DNA of 64,000 bases from Cercophora sp. LCS_1. Lineage: Eukaryota > Ascomycota > Sordariomycetes > Sordariales > Lasiosphaeriaceae. The position numbers and the translations under genes are program-made. Below the pieces are notes generated by a model that was not told the DNA's origin, made no database searches, and saw nothing but the letters and a program-made list of their open reading frames with translations. Shown here one piece after another: positions 50,603 to 62,344 of the stretch; the stretch's first letter is position 1, and the number at the start of each line of letters is the position of its first letter. The stretch covers positions 124,001 through 188,000 of the forward strand of contig JAPZLL010000058.1 of the NCBI GenBank assembly GCA_036250225.1. The letters run 5' to 3'.

Positions 50603-53365
50603 ATGGCATCGGCGGTGCGCTCTACGGCCCTTAGAGCCGGCGGTGCTTGTGTGCGCTGCCGAAAGGGCAAGACCAAGTGCGTCTACGAAAACGGCAGAGC
50701 GCCTTGCAAGAACTGCGCCAAAGGCCTGCACGAGTGCTACCTTCCCTCCGAATCCATGAGCCACGGTGGCCATGGTGTGTCGCCAGCCCGTGTGCAGCAA
50801 CGAGCTCGCGAGTCCCTGCCCAGCGAGCGCGCCGTCTCCGGAACCACGGGCGATCGCCAGGGCCCTCCTACCTCGAGCGTGGCGCGTCATGTCTCAACCG
50901 CGAATGAAAAGTATGTATCAGTTCCTTTCTCAGTTTTCCGTTTGTTCGCCCTCATTCTGCTCCCAAACCCACTCGACGCATCGCGGTTTTTTTCCCGCAT
51001 TTTCTTCGGGTGGATAGAGTTTCTCGGTTGTGGCATTTTTTTTTGTCTCCGTTGGCAACTGCGCATGCCCGTTCCCGGCTGCCTCTCCACTATCGCCGGA
51101 TTAGCATTGCCTCGGAGCAGTCGCCAAGCCACATTTCTCCGCCGGCCTCAACCCTCCAAATCACCCACCCGTCTCAATCCCGAATATCTTGGCAGCGCCC
51201 CTCAAGGACACGGAACTTGGTTCAAAGCGGTGCTCCGTGCCCACACAGCCGACAATGTCGTCCAACCAATTGGCGACGCATCTCGCAGACCGGCGCGGCC
51301 GGGCTGCCGGCCTGTGTCGGTTTCCTTCATGCTTCTCTCGCTTGTTTCACCTGATGGTTGGCAGCAAGTCCTTGACGAAAAACCGCATACCAAGACTTGC
51401 GGAGGGGCTCACCAACAAATCTCCATTACCGCCTTGCGTGTTGAAAATGAACCTACCCAATGAGACGGGTTGGAGCGGCGTTTGTCAGACTGCATGTGCA
51501 GATTTTTTGTCACCATCATGGACGAGCCATTGACTGCCATCTCTTTCATTTTCCTTTTTTGTCAGTTCCGCTAACAAATTGGCGTTTAGGCTCACTCCTG
51601 AGTTGATGCAAGAATGCGAGCGCGTCATTTCCAAGACGTTGCCGGCGTGCGTCGCCTTCCACAAGCCGTCCTTCCTCCAGCAGTTGAAGAACACGAGCAT
51701 GGATCCTACCATGGTCAACGCCTTGCTGACGACAGCAGCTCGCCACTCTCCGGCCATGATCCGTCGCTATGGGGCGCACTCTGGCGGTAGCGGCGCTGCA
51801 GAGCATTTTGCCTCCAAGACCATCAGCCTCATCATGAATTCACTCGATCAGCCCAGCCTCGCCGATATCCAAGCCCTGTGCCTTTTGGTCGTTCACGAGT
51901 GGGGCTCCCGCAACGCTGTCCGTGCCTATATTTACCTCGGACAAGCCGCTCGCATGGCCCAGATGTACCGAGTTGTACACACTCACCACCAATCGCCCGA
52001 CCCCGATCAGTTTCTCCAGGATGAGTCGTTCCGTCGTACCCTGTGGCTCATCTACATCCTCGACTGCTTTCTCACGAGCAGTCCCGGCCGTCACCCGGCC
52101 TTGTCTCACCTTGATGTCAAGGACGTTTCACTACCATGCCTAGACATGAACTACCACTTTGGAAGCCCTGTGTACGTTCGCACGCTGAGCGGTGCTCCGC
52201 CGTCGATTATGGGTGACGATGCGGGCCCTCTCGCTGATGTCGGCGAGTTTGGTCACATTGTGTTGGCGACCAAGGCCTGGCGCAACGTTGTTGAAATGAT
52301 GACCACGACACCGATTGAACTCGAGTCGTTTTCCGAGGAGCGGTGTGTGGAACTTGAGCAGGAGATCGACGCCATTCGTCAGTCCCTCCCTATGCACTTT
52401 GCAGACAAGTCCGGCCAGATCAACCTTCATATCACGATGGGAAGCGGTCACACATACGCGATGATCCACTGTCTCCTCAACTGTGGCACCATCTTCATCA
52501 ACCGTCGACGCATCCTCCAGGCCATCTCGCATGAGGACTTCAGCCTCGAGGGATGGCGCATGTCGTCGCACGCCTACACGCAGGCCCCCGACCGCATCTT
52601 TTCGGCATCTCACAGCATCATCAACTACCTTCTCTCCCTCGAGAATGGAGCCGACAAGGACAGCATTTTGTGCTTCCCCATCTTCATGCTGTTTGCCGCT
52701 TTCACTGCCGGCTCCACGGTGGCGTATCTCGTCCTCAAGGGACTTGCGCCTGCGAACGTCACCGAGTCGGCGACCAGCATTGTCCGCGACAGCATGCGGC
52801 TTTGCCAGGAGGGCTCGGAGTCGTGGTCTCTCGTCATGCCCTGGCACCGCCATCTCACAGTTATGCTCAAGGTGTTGCATTCTCTCAATGACGTCAGCCG
52901 CGAGCGCGAGACCCGCGAGGATAGCAAGGTCAACCACCGCTCGCCTTCGGTCAAGGAGGACGTTGCCAGCCCGCCCACCACCAATAACGACGTCATGGAC
53001 TACGAGGCTCAGTCCACCACTGGCGCCCCTGTCTCCGTCCCTGGCCGTGTCGAGAGCGAGCCGCCAGCCCAGCGCCGAACAGGCATCACCACTATCAACG
53101 GTGGATCTGCTGGCGCCTCCACACCAGCGACGGCCAGCCCGCCGCCCCCTCCCACCAAGATGGATTCCCCTGAAGAGGTGTCGGCAGGCCAACTTCCAGA
53201 GGTGGACATGACAGCCTCTGAGCTGTGCTCGGCATTCGAGCGCCAGCTTCTCGAACTCGACGACCTGGCAGCCTTCATGGGTGGTGGAGTGTAAGTAACT
53301 GCTCTGCAAATCGGGGGCATGCACAGTCTTACTGACTTGTCCCCAGTGCACCGAGTGAGCCGTGA
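50603..53365 (+). CDS. Zn2Cys6 fungal transcription factor
   Basis: Exons 50603-50910, 51590-53290 and 53347-53365 give 675 residues. The N-terminus holds the six-cysteine binuclear zinc cluster, CVRCRKGKTKCVYENGRAPC plus CxxC-type spacing ending at C in ECYLP (residues ~16-47). After a linker, the fungal-specific TF domain runs from ~110 to ~480 (ALLTTAARHSP, IQALCLLVVHEWG, AYIYLGQAARMAQ, RRTLWLIYILDCFLTSSPGR). The C-terminus is Ser/Pro-rich and acidic, fitting an activation region. The last intron has branch TACTGAC and changes the C-terminus to GGGVAPSEP instead of stopping at GVxx. The first intron is 679 nt, very long for this organism. Specific target genes cannot be named. Confidence 0.9.
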
Positions 53366-54251
53366 AGAATTGTGTGAGGGCGGAGGCGGATTTCGCCTGG
53401 CCTGCGATGGATCTTGATCATTGTACAAACAGTAATGCTTGGGTTTGGGTGTACAGGGGCGGCACGTGGGGGGCAAAAGTGCGACTCTGTACTGATGTAA
53501 CACTACTGGCTTGAGGCTATTAATAGGGCGCTTTAGGGGGGTTTCTCTGTTCGTTTGTACTGCAACCGTCACGATACCTTGGGGGAATGGCTTGGTGGCG
53601 TTCTTGGGGGCATATGTGGCTTCGGAATCGGATCGGCCGTCTACAGATAAGATAGATGTAGCGATCAACTTACGATCAACTTACAATTATCGCACAATCC
53701 TATTAGTCCTTGTGCGCGCATATGCTCTAATTTCCAAGGCGTTGCATCATCTTTCACGCACCTTAAGGGGGCATCCTGGAGCCTTCGGGTATTCACGCCA
53801 GGCCTATTGGAAATGATAGCATCACACAAGTAGTGTTATGCAGTGGCCTTGCTTCCAAAAGGTATAGGATAATCTTTCCAACATCCATCGTGTTTAGGAG
53901 CTTGTACCACCTCCGGAATAGTTCTTGGTGCGTTGGAGAATGAGATCAGCCGCCCTCGACCAGGCAGCTGTGTGACAGATAGCGACACTAAATGTGGTTG
54001 ATGTCTGTTCAGAACGACACAACAACACCGTCCACCATAATGGGCCACAAGCCGGCAAGATCCCGTTTCACCGTCGATGCACTCGCGCCTGCCCCTTCTA
54101 AACCTGCATCGCGACCAGGGTGCAAGCATCCAAAGCGCCAGGCTACCAGCGCCCGTCGAAACTTAAACCGCTGCTCCATGTCATTTCACTGTTATTTATC
54201 GCCGCAAATACCCGTCTCTCCCCAACAAAGGGCACCTTGGAAATTGAAGAT
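53366..54251. other. intergenic region
   Basis: 3' UTR of the regulator and promoter of the transporter; no feature recognised. Confidence 0.55.
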
Positions 54252-55940
54252 ATGGCCGAGGAGAATCCGCCGCACCGCGGCACGTCTCCCAGTCGATATC
54301 TCGCAACGCGACTGTCCAGCCTGAAGCCCCCGCTCACTCGGCCGCCGAACCCGATCCGTCTGCTCCGATCCATCAATCGCACGCAATGGGCTTTCTTCGC
54401 CGTTGCTTTCGCCGCTTGGGTGGGTAACGTTGAACCACCGCCCTGGAAACAAAACTGATAAGAAACAACAAAGACATGGGACGCATTTGACTTCTTCACC
54501 GTGTCGCTAACGGTCAGCAACCTCGCCGAAACGTTCGGCAAGTCCAACACCGAGATAACATGGGGCATCACGCTCGTGCTCATGTTCCGCTCCATCGGGT
54601 CCATGGTTTTCGGTATCGCAGCTGATCGGTACGGGCGAAAATGGCCCTTTATCATCAACAACGTCCTCTTCATGACCATCGAACTCGTACGTGTGACGTC
54701 GCTTCCCGGCTGGATCGCGAAGGACAAGCTTCGCCAAGCCGATCCGACCGCCCCCACAACCAGGGGTATTCTGACGTAGGGGGCTTGGCCCCTGCAACGT
54801 CTTGGCACCACCATCACTAACATCGCGAACCTACCTGACGGGCAGGGCACAGGCTTCACCCAGACCTACAGCCAATTCCTCACCTGCCGCGCGCTCTTCG
54901 GCGTCGCAATGGGCGGGTTATACGGCAACGCAGCCGCCACCGCAATCGAAGACCTCCCGCCCGCCGCGCGCGGGCTCATGTCCGGCCTTCTGCAACAGGG
55001 CTACGCCTTTGGATACCTCCTCGCGGCGGCATTCACCCGTGGTCTGGTTGACACGACACCACACGGTTGGCGTCCCCTCTTCTGGTTCGGTGCGTGTCCC
55101 CCCCTTTTGATAATCCTCTTCCGCCTTATGCTCCCCGAGACGGAGACCTACACGCAAGCCGCCGCGATCCGCGCCAGGAACGAAAACGCATCCAAGACTT
55201 TTCTCGCTGAAGGCCGCGCCGCGCTTAAAACGCATTGGCTGCTGCTGGTATACTTGGTATTGTTCATGGCAGGTTTCAACTTCATGTCCCACGGCTCGCA
55301 GGATTTGTACCCCACCATGCTGCGCTCGCAGTTCGGGTTTAGTCAAGATCAGGTCACCATTACCCAGGTCATTGCCAACTTGGGCGCGATGCTAGGGGGT
55401 ACGGTGGTTGGTTTTTCTTCGCAGGTGTTTGGACGACGGCTCTCGATAATCGTGATGTGCGTTGTCGGAGGCGCGCTGCTGTTCCCGTACACTGCTACCT
55501 CGTCGACGGCGATTATAGCACCTGCGTTCTTTGAGCAGTTTTGTGTGCAGGGTGCTTGGGGCGTTGTGCCGATACATTTGATGGAGTTGTCGCCTGGTGC
55601 GTTTCGGACGTTTGTGGTGGGTACGTCGTATCAGCTGGGGAACCTGGCGTCTTCGGCTAGCTCGACGATTGAGAGTGAGTTGGGGGAGACGTTCCCGCTG
55701 CCGGGTGGGGATGGAGTGGAGAGGAAGTTCGAGTATGGGAAGGTGATCTGTATCTTCATGGGGTGTGTTTATGGGTTTGTTGTTCTGTTGACGGTGCTTG
55801 GCCCAGAACATTTGGGGAAGAGGTTTGATGTTGTCGAGGGCGATGTGGCTGAGGGGGTTGCGAGCGGATCGGGTACGGTTGCCGAGAAGGATTCGGAGAG
55901 GGGAGCGAGAGAAGAGGGCGTTGTGGTTGGGCGGGCGTGA
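54252..55940 (+). CDS. JEN-type monocarboxylate/proton symporter (MFS)
   Basis: Exons 54252-54419, 54474-54686 and 54846-55940 give 491 residues with about 12 transmembrane helices. WDAFDFFTVSLTVSNLA in helix 1 and the signature NFMSHGSQDLYPT (N-x-x-S-H-x-S-Q-D-x-x-x-T) in helix 7 are diagnostic of the Jen1 lactate/pyruvate/dicarboxylate transporter family; the MFS loop motif is seen in GIAADRYGRKW. Located in the plasma membrane. In fungi JEN genes are induced by non-fermentable acids and repressed by glucose. The C-terminus is a short acidic cytosolic tail. Within the family, lactate/pyruvate versus malate/succinate preference cannot be decided from this reading. Confidence 0.92.
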
Positions 55941-56236
55941 CGTTGGTGATTCGGGCTCAACGGTCAGGTGTCGTTGATGTGGAACAATGGCGAGGCGTCG
56001 GGCGCATAGGGTTGATGGGATCCATGACATGTGAAGCCTGAAGTGTTTTGGCTACCAAGTGATACTCCAAAGGATGCGAGCTACGCAATGCGATGTCAAC
56101 GATGCAAAACAACAAGGGACTGGTTCCCAAACCACCCAACAATCTGGTATCATGCCCAACCTTTCCAACAATGCGCGCCCGTTCCGTTGTTCCATCACGA
56201 TCATCATCCATAACCCATTACACCGACCGCCCTGCC

Positions 56237-58253
56237 TCACGTCTCCCCATTGTCCTCTCCCTTCGGCGTGATTGCCTTATGCAAACTCTCAATCATGGCC
56301 TTGAGCTCCGCCACCTCCTCCTTCAGCTTCCTGACCTCCACCACCGCCGCCTCCTCCTCGAGATTACTCTTCGCACTCTCAACCTTCTTCCCCCACCCGT
56401 CCGACTCAAAGTTGACCTGGCTGCTCATCTGCTCCCACTCCTCAACGGTGTCATCGTCTTCGTCGCCGCGACTTCTATTCGCACGGATCTCCCTCGCCGT
56501 TCGCACCTCAAAATATGCTGTGGCGAGAAGCAAGGGGGAATAGATAATAGCCATGGCGATGTCGTTCAGATGTTCATAGGTATGTTTGCTCATCCACCAC
56601 TCAAAGGGCAGAGCCAACAAGAATATTTCGATGAGGTTGAACGGCGCAATGAACACGTTCTCATCGGGGGCACGGACAAACATCATCGTCTTGTGCGCAA
56701 AGATGGCGAGGTATTCGTCGTTGGCGTTGCAGTAGATATCTTCGTAGGCCGAGTTGTAGAGGGCGATGAGAATATTGAGGAGAATAACCTGTCTGGTCAG
56801 CAACGGACGGAACTGGAGACGGCAAACGTACCATGACAACAAAGGTAAAAATGTAGTAGAGAATGAGGCCAAATGGATGCTGGAACTTTTCAAACCCGCT
56901 AAAGTCAGGACTTTGCATGATCGCGTTGGCCATGGACTGGACAATGAAGCTGATATCTCCAGCGACCTGGTCGTCCGCGTAGTCGAGACCAATGAAGGCC
57001 TGAAGGAACCCTATGATAATCACGGCCAGTAGAGCAAAGAAGATGACCGACTCCTTCATCATGACCTTGAGAACAACAAGCATGGCGCCGAAAAATCGGA
57101 AGCTGTCCAGGTACAGCAACAATCGGATCCAAAACATGGGCGCGCTGACGGCGAGGAAGTTGTAGCTAAGCTCGTTGTAGTGATGCCGAAGACCATCCGG
57201 GTCGTTGATGCCGTGGCTGAGCGCGATGAAGCGAAGGACCAAGCTGGTCGTCAGCAAGCCATAAAGAAATCCGTTGAAGGCGTTCAAAAACCCAAGGATG
57301 TGGTAGCCCGCCTTCCAAAACTTGGAGAGCTCATCGCAGATGAACCCGATCGTGAAAATGTACAGCAGGGCCTCGATAAAGTCGATGTCGCCACCGGGAT
57401 TGACTGTGTTGACGGCCGACGAGTACAGGCCTAGATAGATAAACGAGATCAGAACCTGCGTGACGTTCTGATACATCGGCGCCCTCATGCGATCCGGGTC
57501 CAGATGGGCGATAAACGACGTGTTGTCCTTGTCCTTGTAGTCGACAAACGTCGCCGGGTCGTTCTCGTCCTGCACCAACCAACCCCTCCAGAGAAAGTTG
57601 ATACACTTTTGGTATCCCGACGACCCAATAACCCGCAAGGCATGGAGATCGACCGCCTTCTCGACCACATTCGCCGGCGGCGTTGGCTCGCCATCGACCA
57701 TGATCGAGTATCGCTTGAGCAAAACATGATGAAGGAGGTAGTCGACATTATCTTCGCCCTCGATGCTGTCACAACATTGTCAGCAAACTCGCACTCCCAC
57801 CAAAAGAGACAAACAACCCACATCTGCTTCGCGATAACCTCGCACGCAATAGCGCGGACATTATGCAGATCGGCATCCCACAGCTCGACCAACGCCTGGT
57901 GTTTCCACCAGCGCTTATTGACCAGCAGACAAAACACCACACACGCCTCGTGCTCGTGCCCGCCCGCCTCCTTGGCCGCCTTGATCACCTTCTTCGTAAT
58001 CACCTTACTGTGCGGGCGTGTGACCAAATCCTCGTCGAGTTCGCAGGGGACGCACTGCTCGATCAGATGACGAATCTTGAGCGCGACCTCGGTGACCTTG
58101 GGCGCCGGGATCGCCGACACGACGGCTTCGTCATGGTAGCTGGGAAGTACTACACATCGCATCGCATGTTAGGAACACCAATTCACAGCAAGACATTAAA
58201 GCAGGACGCACGCCTACGTCGCGATTCCGACCACCAGTGATCGTGATGGCCAT
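56237..58253 (-). CDS. yvc1: YVC1-type TRP calcium channel
   Basis: Exons 58235-58253, 57822-58149, 56832-57765 and 56237-56788 give 610 residues. The protein has a cytosolic N-terminal domain, six or so membrane helices from ~240 (MYQNVTQVLISFIYLGLYSS through LILYYIFTFVVM), a pore-like segment GLDYADD...SMANAIMQSPDF, and a helix-6 block VILLNILIALYNSAYEDI; the third intron falls exactly before it. The tail is acidic and ends in a coiled coil. This matches fungal Yvc1/TRPY channels that release Ca2+ from the vacuole on osmotic shock. The 19-nt first exon is inferred (needed for frame; donor GTGGTC is weak) and is the least certain part. Confidence 0.9.
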
Positions 58254-59022
58254 GGTGGGGATGGCGATCCCAGCCAAGCATCCGTCGCCAATTGAAGCCA
58301 CGCATTGTAGAAGGAGACTGATCCGAGCTCTTTGTCGCCGTTGTTTAGTTGAGGAAAGCGAGGGGGGCTGGGGACCGACCGACCGTTGGAACGAACGGGT
58401 CTGGGGAATGGGATCGCGCCAGAGGGAAAAAGGATGGATGGAAGAAATTGAGTCCTTTTGTCCAACCCGGTGGTGCGACGCCCCCGCCTTCTCCCTCGCG
58501 CGAGGGAAATGATGCGTGCGTTTGTGACGCTTGCCCGGTTTTTGAGCCGACAAGCAAGGTGTCGGAGCAGCCGGCCAGCACGAGAGAGGTCGGCGAGTGG
58601 CCAGACCGCCTTGGCACAGCACTCCCATGACGTCGATTTGCTAGGTTTCAGCTGCTTTGGATCGGCGTCCATTCACGCTGGACAGGGGTCATGGCGGGGC
58701 TAAGCATCTGACATGGGGGCAGACCCGAGCTCTCGGGTTCACAGGAATTGAGTTCTGATGCTCCCCACCGTCTCATCTTGACACGATCGATGCTGACATT
58801 GCTTCATTGGCTGCTATAAAACACAATATGATGAGAAAAAACCAGGCCCCTCAGCACATCCCGCATATTCGGTATCTATCTACTTGGGCAGAACCCTGCC
58901 CTCAACCAAGAACCAGGCCCAAGTCGCGACCAATACAAGACACAATTACAAGATCGATGGTATCCCTAACGTGCCGATCATAACGTCGAAATTCACCGGT
59001 ACGCCAATCACCGCAGATATCC
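58254..59022. other. intergenic region
   Basis: Promoter of the channel gene and 3' side of the AAA ATPase gene, both on the minus strand. No other feature. Confidence 0.55.
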
Positions 59023-62000
59023 TTAAAAGTAGCTGCGCATGGCATCCTGGTAGCCCGTGCCACCCTTCAAATCGCGCTCAAAGTTGATCTGCACCTCCAG
59101 CACCTGTCGAATATGGCTCATCGACAGGGGCTCGCCTTTATTGACAGCCAATGCCTGAGCGGTACGGACCGTGTTCTTGATCTGGCGACCATTGAGTTCA
59201 TGTCGAGCGAGGATAGTGAAGTCTTCCTCGGTAAAAGGCGTGGTGTCCATCTTCTCAAGGACGCGAACCCGCTCGATGAAGATCTTGAAGATGGCCTTCT
59301 TCGCACGCAGGTCGAGACTATCGTACCGAAGCGCAATGTGGATACGCGATTGGAAGGCATCATCGAACGTCTAAAAAAATCTGTCAGCAAAATACGGGTA
59401 GCGAAACCAGGAGGTCTTACCTCGACGCGATTGGTCGTCAGGAACAGGATGCCCTGGAAATACTCAAGCTGTCGTAAAAAGATACTAACAAGGGCGTTGC
59501 GGTGAATGTCGTGCATGTTTCTCTTCTCCAAGAACACATCGGCCTCGTCCAGAAGGAGAATGGCTCCCCAGGCGTGGCAGATGTCGAGGATCTTCTGGAG
59601 CTCGGCCTCGAGGTATCGGGAATCCGTGCCAAGCTCACCAGCGGAGACCATGTAAAGAGGGCACTTCAACAGCTCCGAGATACCTTCCGCCGTCAATGTC
59701 TTTCCAGTCCCGGGAGGACCATGCAAAACCGCTGTGAGAATGTCAGTGGTTGCCATGGCAGGGATGCCGTTCAACTTACCAACAAGACCTTTGCCCTTGC
59801 CTTGAATAACATCGTCGATACTTTCGGCAGCGTGATATTTGTGCGACTCGACGAGTGCCTACCACGCCGTTAGCCTTGAAAAAAGAGTTGACAGACTGCC
59901 ATACCTTGACAATGTCCTTAGTTTTAGGTTCCAGGACAAGAGACTGGTACGCGCTCTCATTCCACTGAATCTCCTTGACGCCGGAGACCGTAAACTCCAG
60001 CCACAGCTTCTCTGCAAAAGCAAAGCCGAGTACCACGGGCGACGCAATCAGGTACTCCTCATCGCTGAACTCAGGCACTTTTCTCTCATCCTTGACCTCC
60101 TGCTGGGCGGCCTGGTCGCCGGCGGCTGCCTGACCTCCTTCCTCCTTGCTGGACACCCGATCAAGCTTCTCCTTAGAATCTCCGTTCTCAAGCTTGGGCA
60201 TCCGGATGTGTTGGATATTGCCCTTATCGTCCTTGACTACTTTGGTGACATACTTCACCTTATCGTCTGACTCTTCCGAGACGCGGTCCCCTCCATTCTC
60301 AGAATCGGACCCGCAGCCGCAGCAGCCCGACTCGTCGTCCGAGTCTTCATCATCTGAGATGAGATCATGGTCCTTCGGTCGAACGAGGGAGATGGGGTAG
60401 TTCGGGTTGATGCGCCGGTGGATGCTGGGATCAATCATGATTCTGCCGTTGATGTTGACCTTGATGACCGATTTCTTCTTCTTGTAGTAGGCCATGCCCT
60501 TGTGGCTCTTGTAATGGACACCGCTCAGGGAGACAAACTCCTTCCCGCGCTCGATCAAGTCCTTGCGCAGCTGAGGTTCGTTCTTATGGTACTTGAGCGG
60601 ATAGCACTTCAGACTTGTGATTTTGCGGGCTCCGCGGAAGTCACCGATCTCATCAGACATACTGCCAAACCCGAACTGCTTTCCGTCGTACTCGAAATAC
60701 TGCACAGATATTAGCATGCCCCAACAAGATCGGCATACCAGAGATCCCTACCTTTCCCTCAATGTAGTAGTATTCTCCTTTCATAATGCTAAAGTGCTTC
60801 TCTGCCATCTCCACCTTGAATGCTCGCGGCTCGTCGTGTGAGCCATAGGTCGTAGTGAAGGCAAGCGTGTTGGGTTTCCAGAGCGCCCACAGAAGGTCAA
60901 AGGTGATGAGGCCATTCTCCAACATGGGGTAAAGGCTGCGAGGCGTTAGCACAGCGTTTCAACGGGCAAGTGATGCAACCCTGCCTGTTCTTCACATCGT
61001 CGTAATCCTTATCGATGTACTGGATGAGGATCTTGAGGTGCTGGCGCTTCGTGTCGATCCGCTTCTGTTCCTTCTTCCGTTCGTGCTTATCTCCCTTGGG
61101 CTTTGCCTTCTTGAGCTCCTTCAAGTGCTTGCGTAGGTCCTCCAGGTAACTAGCGCTGTGTTAGCAGGAAAAGGGCCAATCTGGGTATCCGCGCTTCCAA
61201 CTTACAGGAACAGCATATTCGGGTCAAGTTTAGGTGTATCCTCAACCAAGCTTACGCCCTTGATGTTGCCCATAACGTCCTGCAAACATTCACGCAGAAA
61301 CTTGCTCTTGATATCCACAATGGTGGCCTTGTACTTGCCCTCCCAGTCAAATGTCCGTCGGACGTGGAACAGAAATTCATCGTATTGCGCATCGATTGTG
61401 CCCTCGGCTGTGTCCTGGAGCTTGTAGTTGTGAATCGTGTTGTCCCAGACTTGATCGACACGCTTGAAGTCCAACTTAGTAGCCTTCTGTTTCTTCTTCC
61501 CATCCTTCAGAAGTTGCTGTTGCTGTTGCTGCTTGTCGAGAAAGAGGTTGGGGTCAAGACCGCCGCCGTGAGTGAGGGCACGCGCCCCTGGGGGAGGTGG
61601 GCCTCCACGATATGGGCGAGAGCGACTGAGCCGCAAGGGATCATTTCGGTACTCATTGGCGAAAGAGTTGAATGCCGGCATGTTGGCCTGAATGCCAGAG
61701 TTGTTGTGCGGGAAGCCAGAGTTGTTGTGCGGGAAGCCAGAGTTGTTGTACTGGTACCCATCGTTCCCGTGTGAGAAGGACCCTGTGTTGGACTGCTGTT
61801 GGAGCTGGAGCTGAAGAAGTTGTATTTGCTTGCGCAAATCCGCCTCAGTGCGCTGATCACCGCCGTCTTTTGAAGTCACGGCGTCGCTATCTGATGAATC
61901 GGAGTCGGAGTCTGAAACTGAGGACTGGGCCTTGGAATTCTTCTTGGTCTTCTTGACTCGAGACTTCTTTTTGCCCTTCTGCGGCTCCTGGCGCTTCTTC

Positions 62001-62344
62001 GTCACGCGCTTCTTCTTTGCATCCTCCTGATCGGATGCAGAGTCGTCCGAGTCAGAAGACGACGACGACATGTACTTCTTTGCATCGTTGTCACCATCGC
62101 TGTCGCTCTCGGAGGAAGAGGAGGAGCCAGAAGCGTTCTTCTTGGGCTTTTTTTGCCTTGACTTGGCATGCTTTTTGGAGCATTTCCCCTTGGCGGCTTT
62201 CTTGCTCCCATCAGCCTTGTTAGATGTCTTGACTTCCTCCTCTGCTGGCTGGGCGCCGTTCTCGACAGCTACCTTTTCGGCATCTGGCCGTTGGGGCGGG
62301 GCGCCCTCACGTTCAGCCGCAGTCTTATCCTGAGGCTGCTCCAT
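59023..62344 (-). CDS. large AAA+ ATPase with long disordered N-terminus
   Basis: Seven exons (61206-62344, 60985-61149, 60752-60935, 59905-60699, 59780-59858, 59421-59731, 59023-59370) give 1006 residues. Residues 1-~300 are disordered: Lys/Ser/Asp-rich tracts, a poly-Gln stretch, and short repeats around FPHNNSG. A conserved region (~320-680) typical of the fungal DUF7025-AAA proteins follows, with acidic and cysteine-rich (CCGCG) inserts. The AAA module has Walker A VLHGPPGTGKT, Walker B AILLLDEADVFLE, sensor-1 LFLTTNRVE and an arginine-finger region TFDDAFQSRIHIALRY, so it should be an active ATPase. Intron 2 appears to be GC-AG. These proteins are poorly characterised; a role in protein or membrane remodelling is only inferred. 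Confidence 0.88.

Noticed and set aside
52140..53351. 403-codon minus-strand frame
   Set aside because: Antisense shadow of the transcription factor's fungal TF domain; composition typical of a GC-rich reverse frame.
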